Made by a program: the position numbers and the translations under genes. The notes beneath the pieces are model-generated. The model worked only from the letters and a program-made list of their open reading frames with translations. It did no database searches and was not told the origin of the DNA. Positions 62,114-64,000 of a stretch of 64,000 nucleotides of DNA are shown here, one piece after another; the first letter of the stretch is position 1, and every line of letters starts with the position of its first letter. The stretch comes from Leptolyngbyaceae cyanobacterium (lineage in GTDB: Bacteria; Cyanobacteriota; Cyanobacteriia; Cyanobacteriales; Aerosakkonemataceae), in the NCBI GenBank assembly GCA_036703985.1, contig DATNQN010000068.1, forward strand, positions 32,183 through 96,182, given 5' to 3'.

Positions 62114-63694
62114 ATGTCAAAGGTTCTCGTCTCTGACTCAATTGACCAAGCTGGTATCGACATCTTATCCCAAGTCGCCCAGGTAGATGTAAAAACAGGG
62201 TTGCCACCGGAAGAACTGATCCGGATCATCCCAGAATACGATGCGCTGATGATTCGCTCGGAAACTCGCGTTACCAAAGAAGTAATTGAAGCTGGTACTC
62301 AGCTAAAAATTATTGGTAGAGCAGGTGTTGGCGTTGATAATGTGGATGTGCTTGCGGCAACTAGGCAAGGCATTGTCGTCGTCAATTCCCCGGAAGGAAA
62401 TACGATCGCGGCAGCCGAACACGCGGTTGCTATGATGTTATCCCTTTCTCGTTATATCCCCGATGCTAACCACTCGGTAAAAAACAACAAATGGGAACGC
62501 AAGCGCTATATCGGCGCAGAAGTTTACAAGAAAACTTTGGGGGTAGTTGGATTGGGCAAAATTGGTTCCCACGTAGCCAATATTGCCAAAGCAATGGGGA
62601 TGAAATTGATGGCTTACGACCCCTATATTTCCACAGATCGGGCCGAGCAATTAGGCTGTCGCTTGGTGGATATGGATATGCTGTTGCGGGAAGCCGACTA
62701 CATCACCCTCCATATGCCAAAAACGCCAGAAACTACCCATTTAATCAATGCGGAAGCACTAGCAAAAATGAAACCCACCGCCCGCATTGTCAACTGTGCC
62801 AGAGGAGGCATCATTGACGAGGCGGCTTTAGCAGATGCCTTGAGAGAAGGTAAAATTGCCGGGGCAGCGTTGGATGTCTTCGAGACAGAACCCCTGGGCG
62901 AATCAACTTTGCGGGAGTTAGGCAAAGAAGTGGTGCTGACCCCCCACTTGGGAGCATCTACCGCCGAAGCACAGGTAAATGTTGCCATTGACGTAGCCGA
63001 ACAAATTCGCGATGTACTGTTGGGACTGCCAGCGCGATCGGCAGTGAACATCCCCGGTTTATATCCGGACGTGCTAGAAAAACTCAAACCATACTTGCGA
63101 TTGGCAGAAACTCTGGGTAACCTGGTGGGTCAACTGGCAGGTGGTAGAGTAGAAAGCCTGAACGTTCGATTGCAGGGAGAATTGGCGACCGGTGACAGTA
63201 AACCGCTAGTGATCGCCGCCCTCAAAGGGTTACTTTCTCAAGCATTGCGAGAGCGAGTTAACTATGTAAATGCTGCGATCGAAGCTAAAGAAAGAGGAAT
63301 TCGCGTGATTGAAACGCGGGATGACTCGATTAGAGATTATGCCGGATCGATCCATTTAGATGCTAAAGGCTCTCTGGGGGATCACTCAGTGACCGGGGCT
63401 TTGTTGGGTGAAGGGGAAATCAGGATCACCGATGTTGATGAATTCCCCATCAACGTGCCACCTACTCAGCATATGTTGTTTACCCTGCACCGAGATATGC
63501 CGGGAATTATCGGCAAAATTGGTTCCTTATTAGGCAGTTTTAATGTCAATATTGCCAGTATGCAGGTCGGTCGCAAAATCGTGCGGGGTGATGCGGTCAT
63601 GGTGTTGAGTCTTGACGATCCCCTACCGGAAGGAATCTTGGGAGAGATTCTCAAAGTACCGGGAATTCGCGATGCCTACACGGTCACCCTCTAA
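62114..63694 (+). CDS. serA: D-3-phosphoglycerate dehydrogenase
   Basis: A 526-residue long-form enzyme, first step of serine synthesis. The substrate domain has NSPEGNTIAAAEHAVAMML near 96. The NAD-binding domain shows GVVGLGKIGSHVA at 145-157. The catalytic His lies in LTPHLGASTAEAQ near 278, with Arg and Glu in NCARGGIIDE and ETEP. The allosteric-substrate-binding region (about 325-450) and a C-terminal ACT domain (455-526, LFTLHRDMPGIIGKIG) complete the type 1 form common in cyanobacteria and plants. Serine feedback through the ACT domain is possible. Confidence 0.96.
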   Translation: MSKVLVSDSIDQAGIDILSQVAQVDVKTGLPPEELIRIIPEYDALMIRSETRVTKEVIEAGTQLKIIGRAGVGVDNVDVLAATRQGIVVVNSPEGNTIAAAEHAVAMMLSLSRYIPDANHSVKNNKWERKRYIGAEVYKKTLGVVGLGKIGSHVANIAKAMGMKLMAYDPYISTDRAEQLGCRLVDMDMLLREADYITLHMPKTPETTHLINAEALAKMKPTARIVNCARGGIIDEAALADALREGKIAGAALDVFETEPLGESTLRELGKEVVLTPHLGASTAEAQVNVAIDVAEQIRDVLLGLPARSAVNIPGLYPDVLEKLKPYLRLAETLGNLVGQLAGGRVESLNVRLQGELATGDSKPLVIAALKGLLSQALRERVNYVNAAIEAKERGIRVIETRDDSIRDYAGSIHLDAKGSLGDHSVTGALLGEGEIRITDVDEFPINVPPTQHMLFTLHRDMPGIIGKIGSLLGSFNVNIASMQVGRKIVRGDAVMVLSLDDPLPEGILGEILKVPGIRDAYTVTL

Positions 63695-63716
63695 AACTGT
63701 CCGAAAACAGTAGTTT

Positions 63717-64000
63717 TTAGGAGCCAGGAGTCAGAATTCAGGAGTCAGAATGATGTTACCTCCTGAATTTTGGCTCCTGAATTCTGAATTTTTCTCTAGC
63801 GTGATTATCCCGGCGTGAGAATCCTCGCCCTAGTGCATCTCTAGCCAAAATTTGCCACCACTTCTACTTCAAAGATAGGGGTATGGGGTGATGGGGTAAG
63901 TGGGAGAATTAATTTCTGACTCCTGAATTCTGACTCCTGACTCCTGAATTCTGACTCCTGACTCCTGAATTCTGACTCCTGACTCCTGAATTCTGACTCC
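63717..64000. repeat. AGTCAGAATTC element and short-repeat array (copy 5, runs off edge)
   Basis: Left arm GGAGTCAGAATTCAGGAGTC lies at 63720-63750 and inverse arm CTCCTGAATTCTGAATTT at 63760-63795. From 63916 to the end of the window TGACTCCTGAATTC and TGACTCCTGACTCCTGAATTC units alternate in tandem. The array continues beyond the window. Confidence 0.75.

Noticed and set aside
62491..62817. 108-codon frame inside serA
   Set aside because: It lies wholly within serA in another frame; serA shows all family motifs without interruption.
63916..64000. CRISPR-like regular repeats at the right edge
   Set aside because: The units are direct tandem TGACTCCTGAATTC blocks without unique spacers of constant length, and the same blocks occur in many other spacers.

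Overview
The window reads as cyanobacterial chromosome. The octamer GCGATCGC (HIP1) and its core CGATCG recur throughout. The genes include vitamin E enzymes of the plant/cyanobacterial type, a photosystem II S4-domain protein, a Psb35-like thylakoid protein and a CSP41-like epimerase. An sRNA locus carries the Yfr1 signature. Coding density is moderate. The spacers are full of short inverted-repeat elements and low-complexity tracts, as in large genomes of filamentous non-heterocystous (Oscillatoria/Microcoleus-like) cyanobacteria; that placement is an inference. I saw no rRNA, tRNA, transposase or CRISPR array.

1-6.2 kb: a minus-strand operon encodes a FabH-like ketosynthase, two family-2 glycosyltransferases, an alpha/beta-hydrolase-like membrane protein, a 3-beta-HSD-like SDR and, cut by the left edge, a metallo-beta-lactamase-fold hydrolase. 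It looks like a lipid or glycolipid pathway and is the best candidate for an undescribed system. 6.5-15 kb: a giant PAS/GAF/GGDEF/EAL sensor, a CobA-HemD fusion, a TPR lipoprotein, a 20-residue tandem-repeat protein and another lipoprotein. 15.4-20 kb: homogentisate phytyltransferase and a tocopherol methyltransferase, then the divergent KtrB/KtrA potassium uptake pair.

20-32 kb: a TPR protein, queA, YraN, a lumenal pentapeptide protein, an LCMT-type methyltransferase, dnaG, two tiny ORFs, a coiled-coil membrane protein, a Ser/Thr kinase with a pentapeptide tail and a Psb35-like protein. 32-41 kb: a GT9 glycosyltransferase, a response regulator-diguanylate cyclase, a DegT-like aminotransferase, a DAVLGGQ/Cys-rich protein, glycogen phosphorylase, a HAD phosphatase and a methyltransferase.

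41-46 kb: a 1083-residue plasmid-Rep-like TOPRIM/helicase protein (CyRepA1 type), the Yfr1-like sRNA, then GDP-mannose 4,6-dehydratase. 46-53 kb: a SAM-hydrolysing (DUF62-like) protein, a nucleoside hydrolase, a DUF4342 protein, an Eis-like acetyltransferase, a PD-(D/E)xK-like protein, a CSP41-like epimerase, a class II aldolase and a dead TauD-type dioxygenase fragment. 53-64 kb: surE, a family-4 uracil-DNA glycosylase with a clamp-binding motif, a HEAT-repeat/tyrosine-phosphatase fusion, a small protein with an SSB-like acidic tip, a coiled-coil membrane protein, cysC, the PSII S4 protein, a glycine-zipper-like membrane protein and serA. The window ends inside a short-repeat array.

The repeats matter here. 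At least six families of short inverted-repeat elements are shared between spacers, and in two places a repeat arm supplies the stop codon of the neighbouring gene.
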